Shown here: positions 45,162 through 52,708 of the stretch, one piece after another
Layout of the letters: every line of letters starts with the position of its first letter
How positions within the stretch are numbered: the stretch's first letter is position 1
Source of the DNA: Iodobacter fluviatilis
GTDB lineage: Bacteria; Pseudomonadota; Gammaproteobacteria; Burkholderiales; Chitinibacteraceae
DNA: 64,000 nt
Reading direction: 5' to 3'
Assembly (NCBI RefSeq): GCF_004194535.1
Contig: NZ_CP025781.1
Span: forward strand, 3,596,001-3,660,000
Translations under genes and position numbers: made by a program
Notes under the pieces: model-generated
What the model saw: only the letters and a program-made list of their open reading frames with translations
Database searches by the model: none
What the model was told of the DNA's origin: nothing

Positions 45162-45445
45162 GCTTGCTACCTATAAGAGATTAAAATTAGTACACTAATC
45201 TTAATCTTTGCTTACTAGAGCCACAATAAGAGGTAGGGTGTATTGGCTAGGTAAGTTGATGTAATTAATGCACATTGGGCTTGGTTATGTTGGTATCTGC
45301 TGAAAAGATCTCAGTAGATCTTTTGATGGGCGGTTCTAATAAGTAGAAAGAGGCCCTAGCAAAAATGCGGCTTAAAGGCGTGTTGTTGGATGCTTTTTTA
45401 TTAGAAGGCATTATTTTTTAGTGTAATTTTATCAATTGGTTATAA

Positions 45446-46030
45446 GGTTTTGAGCTGGCGAAAACGGTGCACGAGCGCTTTGCCATGATCGCCATGCAAG
45501 CTGGGGTTACAGATTTGAGCAATACCACAGCGATTAAGGCGGCAGTAGGTGGGGCAATCGCTAAAGGCCTATTACCAGCAGTAGTGGTAACGCCAACAGC
45601 CGGTTTATCTAGCGCTGCGATCAATACCTTTAATGAAACGCTGGCTGGGCAAATGGGCGAGTTAATTGGTGGGTAGATTGCTGCGCTGGCAGTGGCCAAA
45701 AAATCAATCACTGCGCAAACGCTGTATGGCATGGTGGCGGGGCAGTTAGCTGACGCGCTGAAGATTCCTGCTGCAAGCGTACCTTCAGTAGAAGTGATTA
45801 AGCGCCTGAATCCATTTGCCAATCAGGCGGCAGGCACGGCACCGGCGGCGAATAATCCTTGGATTAAATACGCTGATACCGATGCACAGGGATTTACTGT
45901 GGTCGAGTTGACCGCGGCAGGTTTGAAAGCGGAGTTCAGAAAAATAACCCGCTTAGAGGGTAATGTACCGCCGCAAAAAGCAACTGAAAAATCGAAAACG
46001 ATTTTAGTTAAAGTGGGGAGCTTAGATTGA
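45446..46030 (+). pseudogene. PhoD-type phosphatase, C-terminal fragment with in-frame stop
   Basis: Continuous reading frame of about 194 codons with one internal TAG at 45674, between GELIGG and IAALAVAKK (a CAG to TAG change would explain it). The end NPWIKYADTDAQGFTVVELT and FRKITRLEGNVPP is the PhoD-family C-terminus. The N-terminal part is at 41347. Between them about 3.8 kb of other DNA replaced the middle of the gene. Followed by a proper terminator, as expected for the original gene end. Confidence 0.85.
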
Positions 46031-46067
46031 ACGATTACGGATTAATCCGGCGTATTTATTGGCTGAT

Positions 46068-46095
46068 AAAAAGGGGAGTAAGATGCTCCCCTTTT
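46068..46095 (+). terminator. Terminator of the former phoD gene
   Basis: AAAAGGGGAG and CTCCCCTTTT form a 10-bp stem with an 8-base loop; 37 bp after the phoD remnant's stop and just before the cytochrome gene. Confidence 0.85.
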
Positions 46096-46109
46096 GCTAT
46101 TGGTTGGAT

Positions 46110-46541
46110 ATGCAGCGATTTACTTTGATTTTATTATGCCTATTGGCACTCACTGCCTGCCAGCGCACCGATCCAAACTCCCCTGTTTCTTTACGCAAAG
46201 CCACGTTCAAAGAAATGCTTAAATCGCGCGAAGCGATGCATGCTATGTTGAATGGCGATAAGCCTTACAAGCAAGATGAATTACTTAAAGAGGCGATTAA
46301 GCTTAAGCAAAAGTCGCAACAGCCTTGGGTTTACTTCGCTGAATTCTCTATTACTCAGCAATCCACAAGCAAGCAGCAAGCAGATGCTAAGGATTTTCAT
46401 GCTGCAGCAGAAAATATGCAGCAGCAAAGCGCGGCTTTAGAGGCTGCTGCTCAATCTGGGCAAGCTGAGGGTATTCGTGCATCTTACAAGGCTGTAGAAA
46501 ACGCCTGCATCCGTTGCCATCAGCAATTTAGGCCTGGCTAA
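46110..46541 (+). CDS. Small cytochrome c' -like lipoprotein
   Basis: 143 residues from ATG 46110 (an earlier in-frame start would lie inside the terminator). Lipobox LALTACQ, then a helical bundle-like domain and a C-terminal haem motif CIRCH (about 133-137), the layout of cytochrome c'/c-556. Predicted periplasmic and membrane-anchored; redox partner unknown. Confidence 0.88.
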   Translation: MQRFTLILLCLLALTACQRTDPNSPVSLRKATFKEMLKSREAMHAMLNGDKPYKQDELLKEAIKLKQKSQQPWVYFAEFSITQQSTSKQQADAKDFHAAAENMQQQSAALEAAAQSGQAEGIRASYKAVENACIRCHQQFRPG

Positions 46542-46660
46542 GTAAAGGGGCGCGTCTTTTATTCGGAGTTAAGTATTACTGAGCGAAGTTGCTGATCAGG
46601 GCAACTTATCGTCGACGACTTTGCTCCGCCATAAGGTGGTCTCGGCGTATTTGGGATGCG

Positions 46661-46828
46661 CTAGCAGCCTGTCGGACTTAAGACTGATCTACTACGGAAA
46701 AGCCGGATTTGGCCATATTTCACGCATTTTCTCGTTGAATAGCCAGCTATTCGCCTCAAAAACCCGCGAAATCTGTCTCAAACCGGTCTTTCCCTCGCTA
46801 CGATCGCTTAAGTCCGACAGGCTGCTAG
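46661..46828. mobile_element. Element A (168-bp CTAG-ended miniature element), copy 2
   Basis: Near-identical to 24886-25053 across its full 168 bp, including the CTAG at both ends. It lies 10 bp from the end of the DUF482 gene. Confidence 0.88.
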
Positions 46829-46838
46829 CAATGAATGT

Positions 46839-47966
46839 TCAACGCTTAAATGGCTTGTGCTGCTCTAGCTCGCTCTGCCATTGGCTTACGGCTTGCCGCT
46901 CTTTGGCTAAGTGCTGATCAATGGCATCAGCAAAGCCTGCGTGGGCCAGCCAGTGTGCCGATTGGGTGCTAACCGGCGCAAAGCCACGGGCCAGTTTATG
47001 CGCGCCCTGTGCGCCTCCTTCAAAAGCATCTAAGCCCGCCTCTAAAGCAAACTCAATCCCTTGGTAAAAGCACAGCTCAAAATGTAGATTGGCTACAAAT
47101 CCCGCTGGCCCCCATGCTGCGCCCCAATAACGCCCATAGAGCCGATCTGGGCCAATAATATTCAGCGCTGCTGCAATGGGCTGGCCTGCTTGGTAGGCCA
47201 ATACCAGTAAGCACGCTTGCGGCATGCTGCTGGCTATTTGTAAGAAAAAAGCCAAGCTTAAATAGGGCGTGGAGCGGTGTTCCAGATAGGTATTACTGTA
47301 GCAGCGGTAAAAGAAATGCCAGTCTGCCTCACTGATATCGCTGCCGCGCTTACGGATGATCTCTACCCCTGCATCGCTCACCTTGCGCCGCTCTTGCCGC
47401 AGTTTTTTGCGCTTATCGCGGGTGAGTGCATCGCTAAAATCGGCGTAATCCCGCCAATCGCCACGTAGCCAATGAAATTGCACATCGCAGCGCGGGATAA
47501 GGCCACTTTGCTGCGCCAGAGCGGCTTGATTGGCTTCAGGAAACAATAGATGAAACGATGAGTCGCCGGCTTCTTGCGCAATGGCCACGGCGGCGGCGAG
47601 CAAAATTTGCCGCGTGGCATCGTCTTTTGCTAGCAGCCTAGGGCCAGTAATGGGCGTAAAGGGGATGGCGCTGATGAGTTTAGGGTAATAATCTAAGCCA
47701 TGGCGTTGATACGCATCGGCCCAAGCCCAATCAAACACATATTCACCATAGGAATGGGTTTTTCGATATAAGGGCATTGCACCAATCAGCCGCTGTGCTT
47801 CATCCCTCAGGGCTAAATGACAAGGAGCCCAGCCGCTACGCTCACCCACCGCAGCAGTTTGTTCTAGCGCGGCTAGATAGGCGTGGCTTACAAAAGGTTG
47901 TGTGCCAGCCAGTACATCCCATTCGGCGGATGTAAACTCTGTAATCTGCGAGTGAAGGCGAATCAT
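46839..47966 (-). CDS. DUF482/FemAB-like acyltransferase (GNAT superfamily)
   Basis: 375 residues. Recognisable DUF482 segments include PFVSHAYLAALEQTAAVGERSGW near the start, VFDWAWADAYQRHG, SSFHLLFPEANQAALA and GAQGAHKLARGF. The family is related to FemAB peptidyltransferases and is annotated as putative N-acyltransferase, but its substrate is unproven. Monocistronic, flanked by element A copies on both sides. Confidence 0.92.
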   Translation of the reverse strand: MIRLHSQITEFTSAEWDVLAGTQPFVSHAYLAALEQTAAVGERSGWAPCHLALRDEAQRLIGAMPLYRKTHSYGEYVFDWAWADAYQRHGLDYYPKLISAIPFTPITGPRLLAKDDATRQILLAAAVAIAQEAGDSSFHLLFPEANQAALAQQSGLIPRCDVQFHWLRGDWRDYADFSDALTRDKRKKLRQERRKVSDAGVEIIRKRGSDISEADWHFFYRCYSNTYLEHRSTPYLSLAFFLQIASSMPQACLLVLAYQAGQPIAAALNIIGPDRLYGRYWGAAWGPAGFVANLHFELCFYQGIEFALEAGLDAFEGGAQGAHKLARGFAPVSTQSAHWLAHAGFADAIDQHLAKERQAVSQWQSELEQHKPFKR

Positions 47967-48520
47967 GCCGTTTCCATATGGGTGATTGTGGGGCTGAACC
48001 TAGCAGCCTGTCGGACTTAGCATCAGTCAGCTGCAAAATCACCTGATCGGCCTATATTCCACCAGATTTTTGACCAATAACTCGTGATTGGCGCTGCAAA
48101 TCCGGCAAAATCTGGTCTCGACCATGCGATTTTTCGCTTCGACCGTCTAAGTTCGACAGGCTGCTAACTGCTAATTAAATAATCGCGATGAGCGCTTACT
48201 TATACGTAAAGGAGGGGGCAGATTATATAAAGTAGGCTATCCACCAAGCAAAGCAAAAACACAGCTAAAGATAACGGCAGTTGCTTGCTGCGCCCAATAT
48301 AAAGTGGCACCCCTCCATTTTGCCTACGAAGTGACGGCTGTGGGCGTTTGTTTTAATGGTGAAAGATTGTGTTTTTATTTTTTAGTCATAAGGTAAGCTA
48401 TTCTTTGGGCTTAAATTTTGCCGTTTTATGCGCTGTGTAGTTTGAATAGGGTGGGGTGATCCTACTCGTCCACAGCGAATAGGGCTTAGGCGGCTGCGTG
48501 GGCAAAATAAGGGGAAAAAC
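47967..48520. other. Intergenic region with element A copy 3
   Basis: 48000-48167 is element A copy 3. The remaining 48168-48520 holds no credible ORF; it should carry the promoter of the oxidoreductase gene. Confidence 0.6.
48000..48167. mobile_element. Element A, divergent copy 3 of identical length
   Basis: Termini CTAGCAGCCTGTCGGACTTA and a reverse complement with one change (GTTCGACAGGCTGCTAA) match the family, and total length is again 168 bp. The interior is largely different from the other three copies, so either an old copy or a sister subfamily with conserved ends and size. Confidence 0.75.
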
Positions 48521-49573
48521 ATGCAACAGAATTTAGTAGTAGGCTTGGTTGGTTTTGGCTATGCGGGGCAGACTTTTCATGCGCCGCTGATTACGGCCAC
48601 GCTAGGTTTAGATTTGTGTGCGGTCGCATCTAGCCAGCCGCAGCGGGTGCTAGATCACTATCCTGCAGCGAGGGTGTTGCCCGATGCGCTGATGCTGATT
48701 AAAGATCCTCAGATTGATTTGGTGGTGTTGGCCACGCCGAATGCTAGCCATTATCCCTTGGCTTGTGAAGCTTTGGATGCGGGCAAGCATGTGGTGGTGG
48801 ATAAGCCATTCACTTTAACCGTGGCTCAGGCTTCAGAGCTAGCACAGCGGGCACAAGCCTCAGGGAAGATCTTGTCGATCTTCCATAATCGCCGTTGGGA
48901 TGCTGATTTCTTAGGCTTAAAAGCATTGATTGCCAGTGGCCGCCTTGGGCAGATCGCCCAGTTTGATAGCCAGTTTGATCGCTATCGCCCGCAAACGCGT
49001 GATCGCTGGCGCGAAAATACCGAGCTAGGTAGCGGCCTGTGGTTTGATCTTGGCCCGCATCTGATTGATCAAACTTTACAGCTATTTGGCATGCCACAAG
49101 CGGTGTTTGCCGATTTACAGCAGCGCAGAGCCGGTGCACAAGCGGTGGACGATTTTCATGTGCTGCTACGCTATCCAACTATGCGGGTAAAATTATCGGC
49201 CAGCTGCCTAGTGAGTGGTGGCGCGCCGCGTTATATGCTGCACGGTAGCTTGGCGAGTTTTGAAAAGCAGGGTTTGGATATGCAAGAAAGCCAGCTTAAA
49301 GCCGGTTTATTGCCAGGGGCCGTAGGTTTTGGGTTAGATCCAGTGCCAGGGCTATTGCACCACAGCGTCAATGATCTGGTAAGTAGTGAAGAGATTGTCA
49401 TGCCTTTGGGGCAATATACAAATTACTACGCTGCGGTTCGCGATGCCGCGCTGGGCTTGGCTAAAAACCCAGTTACAGCAGAAGAAGGCGTACTTATTAT
49501 GCAGGTGCTAGAAGCGGCGCAACAAAGCGCGGCAATAGGGGCTTGGCAATCTATGGAGGCATTTAATGAATAA
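48521..49573 (+). CDS. Gfo/Idh/MocA-family oxidoreductase
   Basis: 350 residues. The Rossmann motif GLVGFGYAGQTFHAPL is at the N-terminus, followed by DLVVLATPNASHYPL and the EKP-type catalytic segment as GKHVVVDKPFTLT, then LGPHLIDQTLQLFG. Closest in feel to YdgJ-like NAD(P)-dependent sugar/polyol dehydrogenases. Substrate unknown. Overlaps creA by 8 bp. Confidence 0.95.
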   Translation: MQQNLVVGLVGFGYAGQTFHAPLITATLGLDLCAVASSQPQRVLDHYPAARVLPDALMLIKDPQIDLVVLATPNASHYPLACEALDAGKHVVVDKPFTLTVAQASELAQRAQASGKILSIFHNRRWDADFLGLKALIASGRLGQIAQFDSQFDRYRPQTRDRWRENTELGSGLWFDLGPHLIDQTLQLFGMPQAVFADLQQRRAGAQAVDDFHVLLRYPTMRVKLSASCLVSGGAPRYMLHGSLASFEKQGLDMQESQLKAGLLPGAVGFGLDPVPGLLHHSVNDLVSSEEIVMPLGQYTNYYAAVRDAALGLAKNPVTAEEGVLIMQVLEAAQQSAAIGAWQSMEAFNE

Positions 49574-50030
49574 ATGTTGGCTGGTTTTAGCTAGCTTAAT
49601 GATCAGTAACGTGAGCCTAGCCGAAGAAGTAGGCTCGGTGAGCACCGCGTTTAAACTGATCGGCCGCAATCACCGCGTGCAGGTTGATGCTTTTGATGAT
49701 CCAAAGGTAGAAGGCGTGACCTGTTATATGTCGCGGGCTAAAACCGGCGGCATAAAAGGCTCGCTTGGCCTTGCCGAGGATAAAGCCGAGTTCTCTATTG
49801 CCTGCCGCCAGATCGGTAAACTCTCCTTTAAAAAACCGCTGCCATTGAAAGAAGAGGTGTTTTCTGAATCGGCATCGCTGTTTTTTAAACAAGTGCAGGT
49901 CGTGCGCATGGTGGATGTAAAGCGCAATGCGCTGGTTTACCTAACCTATTCCGACCGCTTAATCGAAGGTAGCCCACAAAACAGCGTGACGGCGGTGTCG
50001 GCGGGTGAGGTGAAGATTCCGGTGAAGTAG
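49566..50030 (+). CDS. creA: CreA-family periplasmic protein
   Basis: 154 residues with a signal peptide (MNKCWLVLASLMISNVSLA). It contains DAFDDPKVEGVTCYMSRAKT and FSIACRQIG, which are hallmarks of CreA (DUF1131). Function is not established in any organism. Coupled to the upstream oxidoreductase. Confidence 0.92.
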   Translation: MNKCWLVLASLMISNVSLAEEVGSVSTAFKLIGRNHRVQVDAFDDPKVEGVTCYMSRAKTGGIKGSLGLAEDKAEFSIACRQIGKLSFKKPLPLKEEVFSESASLFFKQVQVVRMVDVKRNALVYLTYSDRLIEGSPQNSVTAVSAGEVKIPVK

Positions 50031-50066
50031 GGGCATGGATTGATGAGAAAGTTTTAATAACTGATG

Positions 50067-50480
50067 TTACGCAGCCCGCAGGTTTTTCAGTTCCGCCAAG
50101 GCCTGCTGGGTTGCTTTGATAAAGAGCTTGGCGCGTAGCGCAACGTGGTTGGCTTTGTGCTTGATCTTTAAGCTTTCTAGCTTGAACAGCGCGTAGATCG
50201 ACATAAATACATGGTTGTTTTGCGTCATGACTCGGCGCGTCGGCGATTTCGCCAGTGATGCATTCGACTTTACCCATTCAAACGCCACGGAGATCGATAC
50301 ATCTTGGCTTTCAATCTTGCGGGCGGATTTTTTAACGTTCAGCCATAAATCTTGTGATGTGTATTCGCGTACAGATAAAAATCGGGTCACTTGATCGTGA
50401 CTGATTTCTTGATCCAATGCCTCGGCCAAACCCGTCGCCGTTGCTTGCCCACAGGTCGCGATTAAAAAGTCGGTATAGAT
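50067..50480 (-). pseudogene. IS701/IS4-type transposase remnant with internal deletion
   Basis: Frame open from about 50480 to 50067. The N-terminal part (LIATCGQATATGLAEALDQE, ISHDQVTRFLS) joins a C-terminal part (NNHVFMSIYALFKLESLKIK, FIKATQQALAELKNLRAA) typical of DDE transposases. The catalytic middle is missing. The 5' side is cut by element A copy 4 at 50485. Confidence 0.75.
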
Positions 50481-50484
50481 ATCC

Positions 50485-50652
50485 CTAGCAGCCTGTCGGA
50501 CTTAAGACTGATCTACTACGGAAAAGCCGGATTTGGTCATATTTCACGCATTTTCTCGTTGAATAGCCAGCTATTCGCATCAAAAACCCGCGAAATCTGT
50601 CTCAAACCGGCCTTTTCCTCGCTACGATCGCTTAAGTCCGACAGGCTGCTAG
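50485..50652. mobile_element. Element A (168-bp CTAG-ended miniature element), copy 4
   Basis: Full-length copy, near-identical to copies 1 and 2, with CTAG at both ends. It interrupts or abuts the 5' side of a transposase remnant and lies 80 bp from tRNA-Ser. Confidence 0.88.
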
Positions 50653-50662
50653 GCTGTCCCCG

Positions 50663-50699
50663 AAAAAAAAGACCGGCTCATTGGAGCTCGGTCTTTTTT
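50663..50699 (-). terminator. Terminator of tRNA-Ser
   Basis: AAGACCGAGCTC on the minus strand pairs with GAGCCGGTCTT (one mismatch) around a short loop, followed by a run of eight T. Confidence 0.85.
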
Positions 50700-50732
50700 C
50701 AAAAACCTTGATAGATCAAGGCTTTGTATTGG

Positions 50733-50823
50733 TGGCGGAGAGAGGGGGATTCGAACCCCCGATAGGCTATTAACCTATACACGCTTTCCAGGCGTGCGAC
50801 TTAAGCCACTCATCCATCTCTCC
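50733..50823 (-). tRNA. tRNA-Ser(GGA)
   Basis: 91 nt including an encoded CCA. On the minus strand it starts GGAGAGATGGATGAGTGG and ends with TCTCTCC-G-CCA. The anticodon loop reads CTGGAAA, giving anticodon GGA. A long variable arm (TATAGGTTAATAGCCTAT region) is typical of class II tRNA-Ser, and the T-arm GGGGGTTCGAATCCCCC is perfect. Confidence 0.97.
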
Positions 50824-51069
50824 GCGAGAAGAGGCCGAATAATACTCAATCCTCAGTGTATGTACAAGTATTCATTACATTTTTTTTTATGAAAAATGCC
50901 TAGTCGCTAAATTAAGATTGGGCTAATTCAATTATTCATTATTAAATCAAAGGTCTATATGGCAGAGAGCGATTTTAATTTTTATGCGGGGGATGAATAT
51001 TAATTATAAAATTTAGCGGCTTTTCTTCAAGTAGGTGGCCGCGATGTGATTTTTTGATATGGCTTTGGC

Positions 51070-52584
51070 CTATACCCCGCGATTTAACCCAATAAAATGC
51101 TGTAATTTGGCGAGGATTTCTGAGCGGGCGGCGGGGACGATGACATTACTTTCATCATTAAGTAGGGCCTGCTCTTCGGCTTGGCGCTTGACCAGCACTT
51201 CAGAAAACACGCCAGCCAGCTCTGGGCGGGAGAGGAGGATTTGCTGGAAGGATTCTTTATCGATGCGATAGCACTCCACATTACTGCTGACCACCACGGT
51301 GGTATTGATGGCTGCACCGGTCATGAGTCCCATCTCACCAAAAAAGCTGCCTGGCCCCAGCGTGGTGAGTAATTTACGCTCGCCACGGGTGGGTTGCACC
51401 CATGCTTCGGCCTCCCCCTTGATGATGATGTACAGCCATTCTACTTTTTCGCCTTGGCGTATCATCACGTCCCCAGCCACATAGGGCGTGAAGCGTAGTT
51501 TGTCGGCGAGGGTGTGTAGTTCTTCTTCTTTTAAGGAAACTAGCAGCTCTAATTTTTGCAAGACGGCGAGGCGCTCTTGGGTGTGCTGCTTGTGGCGGCC
51601 TTCAAAGTAGCGCTCGTTTTCTTGGGTGACGAATATTTTATATTGCGGCGCAGCTAAACGCAGGCTGTTGCGGCGTAGCACAGCGTCGATGAGAGTGCGG
51701 ATTTGTGAGTCGGTAGGATCATCATTCAGAATATCGGTGAGCCAGTAGCGTGCGGCATAGCGGGCATTGCCTTTTTCTACATTCATTAGCAAGCATGAAG
51801 GCGGCGGGTCTTGCGCCACATTGGGCGGGGCGGCTTCGCGAATGGCGGTTTCGATCAAGAGCATGACTTGCGTGGGCAGGGTGTCCAGCCCCACTTCAAA
51901 CCAAACCCAGCGCCGCCAAGCCAGTGGCTTATCAACGCGCTTACCGAGTAGCTGAAACTGGCCTTTCATCAGCATGCCGTTGGGAATCATTACCGTTTCG
52001 CCGTTGCGCGTTTCAACGCGGGTGGCTCGCCAAGATAAATCGACCACTCGGCCGGTAAGCTCCCCTAGCTTAATCCAATCGCCTTGCTCAATCGAATTGT
52101 CTAAGTGCAGCGCCAGCCCAGCCAGAATATTGCCCAGTGTGTCTTGCATGGCAAAGGCGAGCACGGCGGTGATCACCGCAGAAGTGGTAACCAGTTGCCC
52201 CAATTGCAGCCCCGCCAAATGCAGGCGATAAAAGACCCAAGCGATCATGGCAACGGCTTCGAGCAAGTCTTCGAGAATCCGTGGCGGATTGAGCCTAACT
52301 AAGGGGGCAAGTAGTTGGAAAAGCAGCATGCCCCAATAGCGGATGATGGCAAAACCAAGCACCACCATAAAGGTTTCATGCACTGCTTTGGCCGCGCTGG
52401 CAAATTGATAGCTTTCTAGTAAGGTGCTGGAGTAAAGGCCAAGACAGCTAAAAGTCAGTAGCAAAATGCTATTGAATAAGCGATGGCGGCTGGTGCGCAC
52501 ACGGTAATAGAGTAGACAGCCTAGAACAAAGCTGGCGGCAAGAAAGTAGAGAAGAGTTTGTAATTCAGAGGGCTGAAAACGCAT
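51070..52584 (-). CDS. MscS-type channel fused to a cyclic-nucleotide-binding domain
   Basis: 504 residues. Several N-terminal helices precede the MscS core (FAMQDTLGNILAGLALHLDN, GDWIKLGELTGRVVDLSWRAT and IPNGMLMKGQFQL). A C-terminal cNMP domain (about 355-480) contains VAGDVMIRQGEKVEWLYIII and GSFFGEMGLMTGAAINTTVV. The architecture suggests gating or modulation by a cyclic nucleotide, as proposed for bCNG channels. Monocistronic. Confidence 0.94.
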   Translation of the reverse strand: MRFQPSELQTLLYFLAASFVLGCLLYYRVRTSRHRLFNSILLLTFSCLGLYSSTLLESYQFASAAKAVHETFMVVLGFAIIRYWGMLLFQLLAPLVRLNPPRILEDLLEAVAMIAWVFYRLHLAGLQLGQLVTTSAVITAVLAFAMQDTLGNILAGLALHLDNSIEQGDWIKLGELTGRVVDLSWRATRVETRNGETVMIPNGMLMKGQFQLLGKRVDKPLAWRRWVWFEVGLDTLPTQVMLLIETAIREAAPPNVAQDPPPSCLLMNVEKGNARYAARYWLTDILNDDPTDSQIRTLIDAVLRRNSLRLAAPQYKIFVTQENERYFEGRHKQHTQERLAVLQKLELLVSLKEEELHTLADKLRFTPYVAGDVMIRQGEKVEWLYIIIKGEAEAWVQPTRGERKLLTTLGPGSFFGEMGLMTGAAINTTVVVSSNVECYRIDKESFQQILLSRPELAGVFSEVLVKRQAEEQALLNDESNVIVPAARSEILAKLQHFIGLNRGV

Positions 52585-52708
52585 CGCAATATCCCAGGTT
52601 CAGGGATTAGAAAGGAAATCGCTTTCCTTGTTTGTAGCCTTTGATTGCGATGGTGTACAGAAATATGGCGGGGAGTAGGGGGCATTCGACTCCCCACTCC
52701 CCATTTTA

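Noticed and set aside
45162-45445. Possible CRISPR or direct-repeat array upstream of PAAR and elsewhere
   Set aside because: No evenly spaced direct repeats are visible here or anywhere in the window, and no cas genes.
46621-46917. 98-residue plus-strand ORF
   Set aside because: It is largely the sequence of element A copy 2 read in frame, plus antisense of the DUF482 gene end.
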